Below, piece after piece: positions 43,933 through 53,684 of a DNA stretch of 64,000 nucleotides. Under the pieces are notes generated by a model. It was not told the DNA's origin, searched no databases, and saw nothing but the letters and a program-made list of their open reading frames with translations. How positions within the stretch are numbered: the first letter of the stretch is position 1; each line of letters begins with the position of its first letter. Source of the stretch: Bacteroidales bacterium (GTDB taxonomy: Bacteria > Bacteroidota > Bacteroidia > Bacteroidales > UBA932); NCBI GenBank assembly GCA_024398365.1, contig JAKSJG010000002.1:47193-111192 (forward strand), in the 5' to 3' direction. Both the position numbers and the translations under genes were made by a program.

Positions 43933-43974
43933 TAATTTTGCGTTCTATTCGTTTTTTGCTGTAGTGCAAATATA
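43933..43974. promoter_or_regulatory. Divergent -7 elements between the aromatic lipoprotein and proS
   Basis: TATATTTG on the minus strand (43967-43974) serves the lipoprotein, with TTG 21 nt upstream (43996-43998). TAATTTTG on the plus strand (43933-43940) is placed for proS, whose leader would then be long (about 70 nt). Confidence 0.5.
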
Positions 43975-44017
43975 CGATGTTTATCGGTTAATAAACAATA
44001 TTTATACCAAAAATAAT

Positions 44018-45511
44018 ATGGCAAAAGAGATTGACAACAAAGAGGTGATAAACCGTGAAGAGGATTATTCCAAATGGTACAACAACCTCGTCGTTAAAGC
44101 GGATCTGGCTGAACAGTCAGCAGTGAGAGGATGTATGGTTATCAAGCCTTACGGCTACGCTATCTGGGAGAAGATGCATGAACAGCTTGACAGGATGTTC
44201 AAGGCTACCGGACATGTGAACGCATATTTCCCTCTTTTCATCCCGAAGTCATTCCTCAGCCGTGAGGCGGAACACGTGGAAGGCTTCGCCAAGGAATGCG
44301 CGGTTGTCACACACCACCGCCTGAAGGTGGACCCTGAAGGCAACGGCGTGATCGTGGACCCTGACGCAAAGCTCGAGGAGGAGCTCATCGTCCGCCCTAC
44401 TTCCGAGACCATCATCTGGAACACATACAAGAACTGGATCAAGTCCTGGAGAGACCTGCCTATACTCTGCAACCAGTGGGCAAACGTCGTACGCTGGGAG
44501 ATGCGCACCCGTCTCTTCCTCCGCACCGCGGAATTCCTCTGGCAGGAAGGCCATACCGCCCACGCCACACGCGAAGAGGCAGTGGAAGAGGCACAGAAGA
44601 TGGTCAATGTATATGCCAAATTCGCCCGCGAATATATGGCAATGCCTGTGGTTGTCGGCTGCAAGAGCGAGACCGAAAGGTTCGCCGGCGCGCTTGACAC
44701 CTACACCATCGAGGCCATGATGCAGGACGGCAAGGCCCTGCAGGCCGGAACTTCCCACTTCCTCGGCCAGAACTTCGCCAAGGCATTCGACGTGCAGTTC
44801 GCCAACAAGGAAGGCAAGCTCGAATATGTATGGGCAACTTCATGGGGCGTGTCAACACGACTGATGGGCGCTCTGATCATGACCCACAGCGACAACAACG
44901 GACTCGTGCTGCCTCCTGCACTCGCACCGATCCAGGTGGTGATGGTGCCTATATTCAAGACAGCCGAAGAGCATGAGGCAATCATCGCAAAGATGGAGGC
45001 CATCAAGGCTGAGATGGAAGCCAAGGGCCTGTCAGTCAAGATTGACGACCGCGACAATCTGCGTCCTGGCTTCAAGTTTGCGGAATGGGAGCTCAAGGGT
45101 GTCCCTGTACGCATCGCCATCGGTCCCCGCGACCTTGCAGCCGGTACCGCCGAGCTCGCGCGCCGCGATACCATGACAAAGGAATCCGTCGCACAGGAAG
45201 GTCTCGCAGAGCTTGCATTCAAGCTGATGGACGACATCCAGAAGAACCTTTACGAGAAGGCCGACGCATACCGCATGGCCAACATCAAGAAGGTTGACAG
45301 CTGGGAGGAATTCAAGACTGAGATCGAGAAGGGCGGCTTCCTGCTCTGCCACTGGGACGGCACCGCAGAGACCGAAGAGAAGATCAAGGAAGAGACCAAG
45401 GCCACAATACGCTGCGTGCCTCTGGACACCTGCATCTGCGAAGAGGAGGGCAAGTGCGTCTATAGCGGCAAGCCTTCTCAGAGAAGAGTTATTTTTGCAA
45501 GAGCATATTAA
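44018..45511 (+). CDS. proS: Prolyl-tRNA synthetase (short type, no editing domain insert)
   Basis: This class II synthetase charges tRNA-Pro. The start [21 protein letters not shown] gives 497 residues, the length of the archaeal/eukaryotic-type ProS used by Bacteroidota, which lacks the bacterial INS editing domain. Motif 2 ([22 protein letters not shown]), the active-site loop [17 protein letters not shown] and the [12 protein letters not shown] motif are visible. A C-terminal anticodon-binding and zinc-type domain ends in [13 protein letters not shown]. It lies 3 nt upstream of the DUF3078 gene. Confidence 0.96.
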   Translation: MAKEIDNKEVINREEDYSKWYNNLVVKADLAEQSAVRGCMVIKPYGYAIWEKMHEQLDRMFKATGHVNAYFPLFIPKSFLSREAEHVEGFAKECAVVTHHRLKVDPEGNGVIVDPDAKLEEELIVRPTSETIIWNTYKNWIKSWRDLPILCNQWANVVRWEMRTRLFLRTAEFLWQEGHTAHATREEAVEEAQKMVNVYAKFAREYMAMPVVVGCKSETERFAGALDTYTIEAMMQDGKALQAGTSHFLGQNFAKAFDVQFANKEGKLEYVWATSWGVSTRLMGALIMTHSDNNGLVLPPALAPIQVVMVPIFKTAEEHEAIIAKMEAIKAEMEAKGLSVKIDDRDNLRPGFKFAEWELKGVPVRIAIGPRDLAAGTAELARRDTMTKESVAQEGLAELAFKLMDDIQKNLYEKADAYRMANIKKVDSWEEFKTEIEKGGFLLCHWDGTAETEEKIKEETKATIRCVPLDTCICEEEGKCVYSGKPSQRRVIFARAY

Positions 45512-45514
45512 TTT

Positions 45515-46447
45515 ATGAAAAGAATCATCACCTGCCTCAGTGCCGTGCTTTGCGCAATCACGCTGTTTGCGCAGGAGCCGGCTGCCGAAACAGCGCCTCA
45601 ATATTGGAAGAAGGGCGTTCTGACCCAGATAGGATTCTCACAGCTGTCCCTCACCAACTGGGCGGCCGGCGGTTCGGGATCCATCTCCCTCAACACCTAT
45701 ATCGACACTTATGCCGACTTCAAGAAGGACAAGATCATCTGGAACAATGAGATCCAGATGGGCTACGGTTTCATCGAGTCTTTCGACAAGAACGAGGGCT
45801 ACAAGAAGAGTGATGACCGACTGATTCTCGACAGCAAATGGGGCTACAAGGCCACCGACAAGCTGTATTTCTCCACAGTGTTCAACCTCCGTTCACAGTT
45901 CGCCACCGGTTATTCGGGAGACAAGATCACATCGGCATTCTTCGCCCCTGCCAACGCCTCCCTCGGTATAGGTATCGATTACCAGCCGGCCAAGAACATA
46001 GCCATCAACTTCGCGCCTCTCACAGGTAAGACCGTGATGGTGGCTGTCGAAGAGCTGAGGCCGAACTACGGCTTCTCCGCAGACGAACTTGACAGATTCA
46101 GCAGATTCGAGCTCGGTGCCCAGCTGAAGGTGGATGCCAAGCTGGCAGTCAAGGACTTCACGGTCGCTTCCAAGCTGCAGCTCTTCTCGGACTATCTCGA
46201 CAACCCTCTGGACGTGAAGGTCAACTGGGATGTCAATGCCGACGCCAAGATCAGCAAATATTTCTCAGTCAGCATGCGTACCAGCCTTATCTACGACAGC
46301 AAGATCAAGAGCGCCATCCTCAGGGACAGGAGGACACATCAGCCTATCCTTGACGAAGCGGGCAATGAGCAGCTGGTCGCAGGCATTCAGTTCAAGGAAC
46401 TTTTCAGCGTGGGATTTTCCTACATTTTCGGTCAGGCAAAGAAATAA
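45515..46447 (+). CDS. Secreted DUF3078 family protein
   Basis: A signal peptide (about 1-19, ending LFAQ) precedes 290 residues rich in beta strands. The family marks are YWKKGVLTQIGFSQLSLTNWAAGGSGSISLN near the N-terminus and alternate hydrophobic strands to a C-terminal FGQAKK. DUF3078 is a Bacteroidota outer-membrane-barrel-like family of unknown function. It starts 3 nt after proS and precedes tilS by 6 nt, so these three genes form one transcript. Confidence 0.85.
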   Translation: MKRIITCLSAVLCAITLFAQEPAAETAPQYWKKGVLTQIGFSQLSLTNWAAGGSGSISLNTYIDTYADFKKDKIIWNNEIQMGYGFIESFDKNEGYKKSDDRLILDSKWGYKATDKLYFSTVFNLRSQFATGYSGDKITSAFFAPANASLGIGIDYQPAKNIAINFAPLTGKTVMVAVEELRPNYGFSADELDRFSRFELGAQLKVDAKLAVKDFTVASKLQLFSDYLDNPLDVKVNWDVNADAKISKYFSVSMRTSLIYDSKIKSAILRDRRTHQPILDEAGNEQLVAGIQFKELFSVGFSYIFGQAKK

Positions 46448-46453
46448 TATCCG

Positions 46454-47752
46454 ATGCAGAACCGTTTTGACATAGCGTTGGGCCGCCTTTCCAGCAATCT
46501 GGGCAGGCGGCCTGCCGTTTTGCTCGCGGTCAGCGGCGGTGTGGATTCGATGACCATGGCCAATCTGGCGCTGGCGAGCCCCGTGCCGGAGAGGATATGC
46601 GTCGCCCACATGAATTTCTCGCTCCGCGGCGAGGAAAGCGACGGCGACGAGGCCTTCGTGAAGCAGTGGTGCAAGGAGCGCGGGGTGAAGTTTTTCAGCA
46701 GGAAGGTCGATACGCAGGCATACGCCGGGCAGCATGGCATATCTATCGAAATGGCAGCACGCGAGCTGCGCTATGCCTGGTTCAACGAACTGCTGAAGGA
46801 CAAGGGCCTGGACTTCGTGGCCGTGGCCCACAATCTCAATGACTGCGCCGAGACCATGTATCTCAACATTCTCCGAGGTACGGGGCTCAGGGGCATCAGC
46901 GGCATAAGGCCCGTGAACGGAAACGTCATACGCCCGATGCTCGAATTCCCGCGCAGCGAGATTTCGCGCTACGCGCTCAGGAATGCCATCAAGTTCCGCA
47001 TGGACTCCACCAACATGGAATCCGAATATTCGCGCAACCGCATACGCAATGAGGTGTTCCCGCAGTTCGAGCAGATCAATCCTTCCTTCCTGCAGGCCGT
47101 GGCCACATCCATGGAGCATTTCGCGGCAGCGCAGGAGTATATCGAAGCTCACCTCTCGGAGGAGGAGAAACTATTCCTGAGCGAGGAGGACGGGGTCATC
47201 AAGCTTGACATGGAGGCTCTCAGGGCCGACCGCTTCCGCAGCTACAGGATGTTCGACATACTCTCACGCTACGGCTTCAACGCCGCCCAGGTGAAGCAGA
47301 TCGAGGAATCCCTGAATGCCGGCAGCGGCAAGCGTTTCTCCTCCCCCACCCATACTCTGGTGCGCGACAGGAAGACGCTCAACATATATCCGCTCGAGGC
47401 TGACACTGAGTTCACGATCGAGGTGGACATCATGGACAAGCCTGAGGATTTCGACCCGAAGGCGGCTCCGCAGGGCGTGCTCTATGTCGATGCCGACAAG
47501 TTGAAGCTGCCGCTCAAATGCCGCGCCTGGCAGGCGGCGGACCGCTTCAGGCCTTTCGGCATGAAGGATTTCCGCAAGCTGAGCGACTTTTTCAGCGACC
47601 TGAAGCTGGATGTGGAGCAGAAAAAAAGGCAGCGCATCGTCACGACACTTGACGCCGACGGCACCGAGCGTATCGTCTGCATCGCCAGGCTCCGCATCGA
47701 TGACCGCTTCAAGGTCACATCCGCCACCCGACGGATCGCTGCAATAAGGTAG
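46454..47752 (+). CDS. tilS: tRNA(Ile)-lysidine synthase TilS
   Basis: TilS turns C34 of tRNA-Ile2 (CAU) into lysidine so it reads AUA. The PP-loop is AVSGGVDSMT (Ser27-Ser32). Other N-terminal domain motifs are HMNFSLRGEES and VAVAHNLNDCAETMYLNILRGTGLRG. The C-terminal TilS domains (CRAWQAADRFRPFGMKDFRKLSDFFSDLKL) are present. At 432 residues it has normal length. It is convergent with the 133-residue lipoprotein gene, 6 nt apart. Confidence 0.95.
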   Translation: MQNRFDIALGRLSSNLGRRPAVLLAVSGGVDSMTMANLALASPVPERICVAHMNFSLRGEESDGDEAFVKQWCKERGVKFFSRKVDTQAYAGQHGISIEMAARELRYAWFNELLKDKGLDFVAVAHNLNDCAETMYLNILRGTGLRGISGIRPVNGNVIRPMLEFPRSEISRYALRNAIKFRMDSTNMESEYSRNRIRNEVFPQFEQINPSFLQAVATSMEHFAAAQEYIEAHLSEEEKLFLSEEDGVIKLDMEALRADRFRSYRMFDILSRYGFNAAQVKQIEESLNAGSGKRFSSPTHTLVRDRKTLNIYPLEADTEFTIEVDIMDKPEDFDPKAAPQGVLYVDADKLKLPLKCRAWQAADRFRPFGMKDFRKLSDFFSDLKLDVEQKKRQRIVTTLDADGTERIVCIARLRIDDRFKVTSATRRIAAIR

Positions 47753-47758
47753 GATGGG

Positions 47759-48160
47759 TTACTCTTCTCTGGCAAAATACTCGTAACAGTATTTCTCGTC
47801 ACAATCCTCACAGTCTTTCTTCCATTCCATTTCTTTCGAGGTTATTTTCGTCACCTTGTACTTTTCCGTATGGCCTGGCAAAGTGCCATTTTCAAATGTT
47901 AGGGTAAGCATCCGATGTCCCTCTTCTCCATACTCATACGTTCCGGAAACAAATGATTCCGGATGCCCTAGAAAACTGCCTACCTTGATAACAAAAGTAC
48001 CGTCATCAGCAAAAGTATAAATGGCTGATCCGTCAAAAGTCATCTCCGGAGGATACTTCGAATGGTCTTCCCGCCATGAACCCTCAATTCTGGCCAAATC
48101 CATCTTTGAGCATGATGCGGTCAAGATAATTATCAAGCAAACAAACAATATGTTTTTCAT
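47759..48160 (-). CDS. Small lipoprotein, lipocalin-like, unknown function
   Basis: A lipoprotein signal with lipobox TASC (Cys17) is followed by a beta-rich 116-residue domain: ARIEGSWREDHSKYPPEMTF, YTFADDGTFVIKVG, SGTYEYGEEGHRMLTLTFENG. The pattern suggests a lipocalin-like calycin fold. The C-terminus is Cys- and acidic-rich (KKDCEDCDEKYCYEYF). Codon use and the flanking DNA are visibly AT-richer than tilS or nusA. It is bracketed by a 15-bp direct repeat (47780-47794 and 48275-48289), which suggests a recent insertion or duplication event. Confidence 0.7.
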   Translation of the reverse strand: MKNILFVCLIIILTASCSKMDLARIEGSWREDHSKYPPEMTFDGSAIYTFADDGTFVIKVGSFLGHPESFVSGTYEYGEEGHRMLTLTFENGTLPGHTEKYKVTKITSKEMEWKKDCEDCDEKYCYEYFAREE

Positions 48161-48289
48161 TGAATAAAAACGTTTAAATCTGGAACCAATGAATTTTCAA
48201 TAAATGACTTCTATTATATAAATGCAAAAAAGCCGGAATACTGCAAGAGAGTGATAAAAATTTTCAATTATTTGCTCGTAACAGTATTT
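47780..48289. repeat. 15-bp direct repeats bracketing the small lipoprotein gene
   Basis: CTCGTAACAGTATTT occurs exactly at 47780-47794 (inside the lipoprotein 3' end) and at 48275-48289 (in the AT-rich gap before rimP), 495 nt apart. The first copy contains a short inverted repeat ATACT/AGTAT. Apart from this repeat, the hairpin-free AT-rich gap (48161-48337) shows no gene. Confidence 0.75.
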
Positions 48290-48337
48290 AATTATAGCCG
48301 AAGAATCAAGGCTGATAGTTCCTGCAGACAACAATAA

Positions 48338-48369
48338 TTTGTTAATTAACTATAAATGACATATCTTTG
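48338..48369 (+). promoter_or_regulatory. Promoter of rimP-nusA-infB
   Basis: TTTG (48338-48341) and TATCTTTG (48362-48369) are 20 nt apart. Transcription would begin near 48376, giving a leader of about 55 nt. Confidence 0.75.
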
Positions 48370-48390
48370 CAGCCGTAAAGATGAAGTGTG

Positions 48391-48414
48391 CAAGGGGGCC
48401 TGATGGTCCCCTTG
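48391..48414 (+). promoter_or_regulatory. Leader hairpin upstream of rimP
   Basis: CAAGGGG (48391-48397) pairs with CCCCTTG (48408-48414), extended by further G-C pairs inside the loop. It has no T tract, so it is not a terminator. It lies 16 nt before the rimP ATG and could affect translation or mRNA stability. Confidence 0.6.
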
Positions 48415-48430
48415 TCTATTTGTTTGAAGT

Positions 48431-48697
48431 ATGATTGCAAAGGAAATTATTGAGGCGATAGCCAGGGAGCACCTGGAAAGCACTCCCCTGCAGCTTGTCA
48501 GGGTCAAGGTCAGCAAGGATAACGACATAGACGTCACCATCACCCGCGAGGATGCAGGTGTCACTATCGACGACTGTGTGGAGCTCAGCCGCTTCATCGA
48601 ATCCAAACTGGACCGCGACAAGGAGGACTTCTCGCTTACCGTCGGCTCCGCACGCCGCAAGACCATAGGCGCGACTGACGATGACGATGACATTTAA
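48431..48697 (+). CDS. rimP: Ribosome maturation factor RimP, N-terminal domain only
   Basis: RimP helps assemble the 30S subunit. The N-terminal RimP domain is clear: IIEAIAREHLESTPLQLVRVKVS, then TIDDCVELSRFIESKLDRDKEDFSLTVGSA. Normal RimP runs to about 150 residues with a C-terminal SH3-like domain that binds S12; here the protein is only 88 residues and ends in GATDDDDDI. There is no room for the missing domain, because nusA starts 36 nt later. Position before nusA-infB is the standard one. The call is secure; full function is uncertain. Confidence 0.85.
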   Translation: MIAKEIIEAIAREHLESTPLQLVRVKVSKDNDIDVTITREDAGVTIDDCVELSRFIESKLDRDKEDFSLTVGSARRKTIGATDDDDDI

Positions 48698-48732
48698 CGG
48701 AAATAACAACAATAAATATAATTTTAACTGAA

Positions 48733-49971
48733 ATGGAAGGTTTGAACCTTATCAGCCCGTTCGCTGATTTCAAAGAGCAGAAGAGCATCGACCGCCCTAC
48801 CATGATGAGCGTGCTCGAGGATGTATTCCGCACACAGCTCGCCAGGATGTACGGCGAGACTGCCCAGTTCGACATTATCATCAACATCGACAAGGGCGAC
48901 CTCGAGATCTGGCGCAGCCGCACCGTGGTGGAGGAAGTTGAAGATCCCGCAAGAGAGATCTCCATCGAGGACGTACGCAAGATCGATGACTCATACGAAG
49001 TAGGTGAGGAATTCCCGGAGGAGGTGAAGCTCAACGACTTCGGCCGCCGCGGCATCCTCAATATCCGCCAGAATCTCTCCGGCAGGATCATGGACATCGA
49101 AAAAGCCAATCTCTACAACAAATACCGCGAAAAGATCGGTGAGATCATGGTCGGTGAAGTTTATCAGGCATGGAAGAAGGAAGTTCTCGTCATGGACGAG
49201 GACGGCAATGAACTCATCCTCCCGAAGACAGAGCAGATCCCTACCGATTTCTTCCGCAAGGGTGACACCGTGAAGGCTGTCATCTCCAATGTGGAAATGA
49301 AGAACAACACTCCGGTCATCACACTTTCAAGAACTTCTTCAGTATTCCTCGAGAGACTCTTCGAGCAGGAAGTTCCTGAAATCTTCGATGGCCTGATCAC
49401 CATCAAGAAGGTGGTCAGAATGCCGGGTGAACGCGCAAAGATTGCCGTTGAATCCTATGACGACCGCATCGACCCTGTAGGTGCATGCGTAGGCGTGAAG
49501 GGTTCTCGTATCCACGGCATCGTCCGCGAGCTCCGCAACGAGAACATCGACATCATCAACTGGACATCCAACACCCAGCTGCTCGTCAGCCGCGCACTCA
49601 GCCCTGCCAAGATCAGCTCAATGTCAGTGGATGAAGAGAGCAAGACCATCCGCGTCAACCTCAAGCCTTCCGAGGTTTCCCTCGCCATAGGCAAGAACGG
49701 CAGCAACATCAAGCTCGCCGGCCAGCTTGCAGGATATGAGATTGACGTCTATAGAGACGTCGAGGAAGAGGAAGTTGACGAAGAGGACGTATTGCTCGAC
49801 GAATTCAACGATGAGATCGAGCAGTGGATCATCGATGCCCTCAAGGCTATCGGATGCGACACCGCCAAGAGCGTTCTCGCACTTCCTGTTGAGGAACTCG
49901 TCAAGAGGGCTGACCTGGAGGACGAGACAGCCGAGGAAGTTCAGAGAATTCTCAGATCTGAATTCGAGTAG
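48733..49971 (+). CDS. nusA: Transcription termination/antitermination factor NusA
   Basis: NusA modulates pausing, termination and antitermination by RNA polymerase. The 412 residues contain the N-terminal polymerase-binding domain, an S1 domain (IGEIMVGEVYQAWKKEVLVMDEDGNELILPKTEQIP region), two KH domains (GACVGVKGSRIHGIVRELRNENIDI and the GXXG loop AIGKNGSNIKLAGQL) and a short C-terminal helix-hairpin-helix region rich in Glu and Asp. It lies between rimP and infB as in most bacteria. Confidence 0.96.
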   Translation: MEGLNLISPFADFKEQKSIDRPTMMSVLEDVFRTQLARMYGETAQFDIIINIDKGDLEIWRSRTVVEEVEDPAREISIEDVRKIDDSYEVGEEFPEEVKLNDFGRRGILNIRQNLSGRIMDIEKANLYNKYREKIGEIMVGEVYQAWKKEVLVMDEDGNELILPKTEQIPTDFFRKGDTVKAVISNVEMKNNTPVITLSRTSSVFLERLFEQEVPEIFDGLITIKKVVRMPGERAKIAVESYDDRIDPVGACVGVKGSRIHGIVRELRNENIDIINWTSNTQLLVSRALSPAKISSMSVDEESKTIRVNLKPSEVSLAIGKNGSNIKLAGQLAGYEIDVYRDVEEEEVDEEDVLLDEFNDEIEQWIIDALKAIGCDTAKSVLALPVEELVKRADLEDETAEEVQRILRSEFE

Positions 49972-50012
49972 CATTATTTGATTATTGTAAAATTTAAAAC
50001 GGGAGCAACAAT

Positions 50013-52868
50013 ATGGCAGAAGGAACAATAAGGATCAACAAAGTACTGAAGGATTTCAATATAGGTCTTGGTACACTCAACGAGTTCTTCAAGAAGAAGA
50101 ACATCGATATCGAGGCCACCCCTATCACCAAAATCTCCGAGGATGTCTATAACGTCATAGCCAAGGAGTTCGGCAAGGAGCAGATTCTCAAGGAGCAGTC
50201 ACGCAAGGTCGCCATCAAGGTAAAGGAGATTACCGATATGGAGAATGCGCGCGCCCACTCCGAGGAGGCAGAGCCTGTCAAGGAGATAGTGATCAAGACA
50301 AACGTATTGACAGAACCGACGCCAGCCGCCAGAAAGGCAGAGCCGGCAAAGGTCGAGAAACAGCCGGCAGAAGCTCCCGCTGCAGTTGAGACTGTTGCTC
50401 CGACCGTCAAGGCAGCCGAACCGGAACCTGTCAAGGAAGTCGAAGTCAAGGTGGAGGCGGAACCTGTCAAGGAGGCAGCTCCGGAGCAGATTTCCGCGAA
50501 GCCGGAACTCAAGGTGCTCGGCAAGATCGATCTTGACGCACCTAAGAAGGAACACAAGAAGCAGGAAGAGGCCAAGCCGGCAACGGCTGCTGCGCCTGCC
50601 CCGGCTCCCGTGCCTGAGAAGAAGGCTGACCCGGAACCTGAAAAGAAAGCTGAACCTGAGAAGCCTGTTCGTGAGGTCCCTGAGCATATCGAGACCAAGG
50701 TCGAAAAACTCGCAGGTCCGAAGATTGCAGGTACCATCGACCTCTCCCAGTTCGAGAGAAAGCCGTCCCACAATGACCACGACAAGAAGGACAAGGGCAA
50801 GCGCGAGCGCATAAAGAAAGGCGGCGCGGCAAAAGTGGATGTAAACAACACGGCCGGCAGCAACCACCGCGACAATCAGCCGAAGAACAACGGAGGCAAC
50901 AATCAGCAGAAGGGCCAGAAGCCATCCAGGAAGGACCGCTTCAAGCCTGTAAAGCAGGAAGTCAACGAAGACGAGATCCAGAAGCAGATCAAGGAGACTT
51001 ACGCAAGGATGGTGGAAGGCAAGGGCAAGACCAAGACTTCAAAGCACCGCCGCGAAAAGCGTGAGGAGGCATTCCAGAAGATGCAGGAAGAGCAGGAGCT
51101 GCAGGAGTTGACCAACAACGTATTGAAGGTGACCGAGTTCGTTACCGTTAACGAACTCGCCATCATGATGAACAACACCCCTGTGGTGAAGGTCATCGAA
51201 GCCTGCATGAACCTCGGCCTGATGGTGTCCATCAACCAGCGTCTCGATGCCGAGGCACTCGTGCTCGTGGCTGAGGAATTCGGCTACCAGATCGAGTTCA
51301 TCAAGCCTGAGGCCCAGAGCGCCATCGAGGAAGTTGAGGATACAGAGGAAGACCTGCTCCCACGTCCTCCTATCGTTACCGTGATGGGTCACGTTGACCA
51401 TGGTAAGACCTCCCTCCTCGACCACATCCGCAAGACCAACGTCATTGCCGGTGAGGCCGGCGGTATCACACAGCACATCGGTGCCTACAGCGTGGTGCTC
51501 AATGACGGACGTCACATCACCTTCCTCGACACCCCTGGTCACGAAGCGTTCACCGCCATGCGTGCCCGCGGTGCCAAGGTCACCGACCTTGCCATCATCA
51601 TCGTCGCAGCCGACGACGCAGTGATGCCTCAGACCATTGAGGCCATCAACCACGCCCAGGCCGCCGGCGTACCGATGATCTTCGCCATCAACAAGATAGA
51701 CAAGCCGGGCGCAAACCCTGACAAGATCAAGGAGCAGCTCGCAAACATGAACATACTCGTGGAGGACTGGGGCGGCAAGTACCAGTGCCAGGAAATCTCC
51801 GCAAAGAAGGGCCTCAACGTGGACCTTCTGCTTGACAAGGTGCTCCTCGAGGCCGACATGCTCGAGCTCAAGGCCAACCCTAACAAGCACGGTGTCGGCA
51901 GCGTCATCGAGTCATCCCTTGACAAGGGACGCGGCTACCTCGCCACTGTCCTTGTACAGAGCGGCACACTCCATATCGGAGACGTTATGATCGCAGGATG
52001 CTACACAGGCCGCATCAAGGCAATGTTCAACGAGCGCGGTCAGAAAGTGACCGAAGCCGGACCTTCAACGCCGGTATCCATCCTCGGCCTCAACGGTGCG
52101 CCTACCGCAGGTGACACCCTCAACACCATGGACGACGAGAAGGAGGCACGCGACATCGCCAACAAGCGCGAGCAGCTCATACGCATCCAGGGCCTCAAGA
52201 CCCAGACCCACATCACCCTCGAGGAGATCGGACGCCGTATCGCCCTTGGCAATTTCCAGGAACTCAACATCATCGTCAAGGCCGATGTGGACGGTTCCAT
52301 CGAAGCCCTCTCCGACTCACTCATCAAGCTCTCAACTGACGAAATCCACGTCAATGTCATACACAAGGCCGTCGGCGCCATCTCCGAATCCGACGTACTG
52401 CTGGCAGTGGCATCCAACGCCATCATCATCGGTTTCCAGGTACGCCCTATGCCGAACGCCCGCAAGCTGGCCGAGAAGGAGTCCATCGAAATCCGTCTCT
52501 ACTCAGTCATCTACGACGCCATCGAGGAAGTCAAGAGCGGTATCGAAGGTATGCTTGCTCCTGAGCAGAAGGAGGAGGTTACAGCCACAGCTGAGGTTCG
52601 CGAGACATTCAAGATCTCCAAGGTCGGCACAATCGCCGGATGCATGGTCAAGGAAGGCAAGCTGACAAGGTCATCCAAGATACGCGTCATCCGCGACGGT
52701 ATCGTTATCTACACCGGTGTCCTCGGCTCACTCAAGCGCTTCAAGGACGATGTCAAGGAAGTTGCAGCGGGATTTGACTGCGGTCTCAATGTCGAGAACT
52801 TCAACGACATCAAGATCGGAGACCTCGTCGAGGCATACGATATCGTGGAAATCAAACGCAAGCTCTAA
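50013..52868 (+). CDS. infB: Translation initiation factor IF-2
   Basis: IF-2 delivers initiator fMet-tRNA to the 30S subunit; the matching tRNA gene is at 12276. The 951 residues comprise an N-terminal IF2N segment ([21 protein letters not shown]), a long Lys/Glu/Pro/Ala-rich linker (about 75-330), a second IF2N segment and the GTPase domain with GHVDHGKTS (near residue 459), DTPGHEAF and NKID. Domains II to IV follow and end in DIVEIKRKL. The 3' end overlaps the convergent folP gene by 4 nt. Confidence 0.97.
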   Translation: MAEGTIRINKVLKDFNIGLGTLNEFFKKKNIDIEATPITKISEDVYNVIAKEFGKEQILKEQSRKVAIKVKEITDMENARAHSEEAEPVKEIVIKTNVLTEPTPAARKAEPAKVEKQPAEAPAAVETVAPTVKAAEPEPVKEVEVKVEAEPVKEAAPEQISAKPELKVLGKIDLDAPKKEHKKQEEAKPATAAAPAPAPVPEKKADPEPEKKAEPEKPVREVPEHIETKVEKLAGPKIAGTIDLSQFERKPSHNDHDKKDKGKRERIKKGGAAKVDVNNTAGSNHRDNQPKNNGGNNQQKGQKPSRKDRFKPVKQEVNEDEIQKQIKETYARMVEGKGKTKTSKHRREKREEAFQKMQEEQELQELTNNVLKVTEFVTVNELAIMMNNTPVVKVIEACMNLGLMVSINQRLDAEALVLVAEEFGYQIEFIKPEAQSAIEEVEDTEEDLLPRPPIVTVMGHVDHGKTSLLDHIRKTNVIAGEAGGITQHIGAYSVVLNDGRHITFLDTPGHEAFTAMRARGAKVTDLAIIIVAADDAVMPQTIEAINHAQAAGVPMIFAINKIDKPGANPDKIKEQLANMNILVEDWGGKYQCQEISAKKGLNVDLLLDKVLLEADMLELKANPNKHGVGSVIESSLDKGRGYLATVLVQSGTLHIGDVMIAGCYTGRIKAMFNERGQKVTEAGPSTPVSILGLNGAPTAGDTLNTMDDEKEARDIANKREQLIRIQGLKTQTHITLEEIGRRIALGNFQELNIIVKADVDGSIEALSDSLIKLSTDEIHVNVIHKAVGAISESDVLLAVASNAIIIGFQVRPMPNARKLAEKESIEIRLYSVIYDAIEEVKSGIEGMLAPEQKEEVTATAEVRETFKISKVGTIAGCMVKEGKLTRSSKIRVIRDGIVIYTGVLGSLKRFKDDVKEVAAGFDCGLNVENFNDIKIGDLVEAYDIVEIKRKL

Positions 52869-53641
52869 AGCAGAGCCTCACGCGCAGCGGCCACGTCGTG
52901 GACGCGAAGAATTGATGCACCGCCCCGCACCGCGAGGCGGTGCATTTCATTTGTGGCGCGTAGAGCCTCATCGGAACCAGGCACGGCACCGGTCATGCGC
53001 TTGCGGGATATGCCCACGAGCACGGGCCGTCCGAACACGCCCAGCTCCGGAAGTCGTTCCAGCAGCGTGATGCAGTCCTCCCTGCTCTTCGAGAAGCCGA
53101 AGCCCGGGTCGAGTATCCAGTCCTCCACCCCGCACTCCTCCGCCCTGCGGGCGAATTCGGCGAAATAGCCGCAGACGGAGGCCACCACGTCATCATAGAC
53201 ATAATCCCCGTGCATGGTCAGGAAATCCCCCTGACGGTGCATGGCAACGTACTGGAGGCCCAGCAGGCCAACTGTGGGAAGCATGCGCTCATCCTCCCCT
53301 CCTGCGGAGATGTCATTGACCATGAAATCCCCGACTATGCCGTAGGCACGGTGCACAATCTCGGTGCGGAAGGTGTCGAGCGACAGACGCGCATGCTGGA
53401 ACTCCTTCGCCCAAAGTCGGAGGACAGGCTCCAGCCTGGCCCACTCCTCATCGCAGGACACAAGTTCGGATCCGGGACGGGACGACACGGCGCCCACATC
53501 GATGATATCGGCGCCCTGGGCAAGAAGCTCCCTGACCCTCGAAGCGAAGGCCTCCTCCGAAGCCGCACGGCTTCCGGCATAGAACGAATCGTCATTGACA
53601 TTGACGATACCCATCAGTTTGACACTTCGACTGTTCTCCAT
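52865..53641 (-). CDS. folP: Dihydropteroate synthase
   Basis: This enzyme joins pterin and p-aminobenzoate in folate synthesis and is the sulfonamide target. The start [21 protein letters not shown] gives 258 residues. Motifs are [11 protein letters not shown] (more usually MGILNVTPDSF), [28 protein letters not shown] and SRKRMTG. The pterin-site sequence [10 protein letters not shown] departs from the common NVTPDSFSDGG, so its substrate-site details may differ. It is divergent from tmk with 43 nt between start codons, and its 3' end overlaps infB by 4 nt. Confidence 0.93.
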   Translation of the reverse strand: MENSRSVKLMGIVNVNDDSFYAGSRAASEEAFASRVRELLAQGADIIDVGAVSSRPGSELVSCDEEWARLEPVLRLWAKEFQHARLSLDTFRTEIVHRAYGIVGDFMVNDISAGGEDERMLPTVGLLGLQYVAMHRQGDFLTMHGDYVYDDVVASVCGYFAEFARRAEECGVEDWILDPGFGFSKSREDCITLLERLPELGVFGRPVLVGISRKRMTGAVPGSDEALRATNEMHRLAVRGGASILRVHDVAAAREALL

Positions 53642-53656
53642 TTGTCCCGAAAATGT

Positions 53657-53675
53657 TAACTTTGCCACAAAGATA
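53657..53675. promoter_or_regulatory. Back-to-back -7 elements for folP and tmk
   Basis: TAACTTTG on the plus strand (53657-53664) is placed for tmk, and TATCTTTG on the minus strand (53668-53675) for folP. They are 3 bp apart, so two polymerases could not occupy both at once. No clear -33 elements were seen. Confidence 0.5.
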
Positions 53676-53684
53676 TACATTATT

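Noticed and set aside
48660-48735. Frameshift that would restore the missing C-terminal domain of RimP
   Set aside because: No RimP C-terminal-domain sequence is present in any frame of the short gap before nusA.
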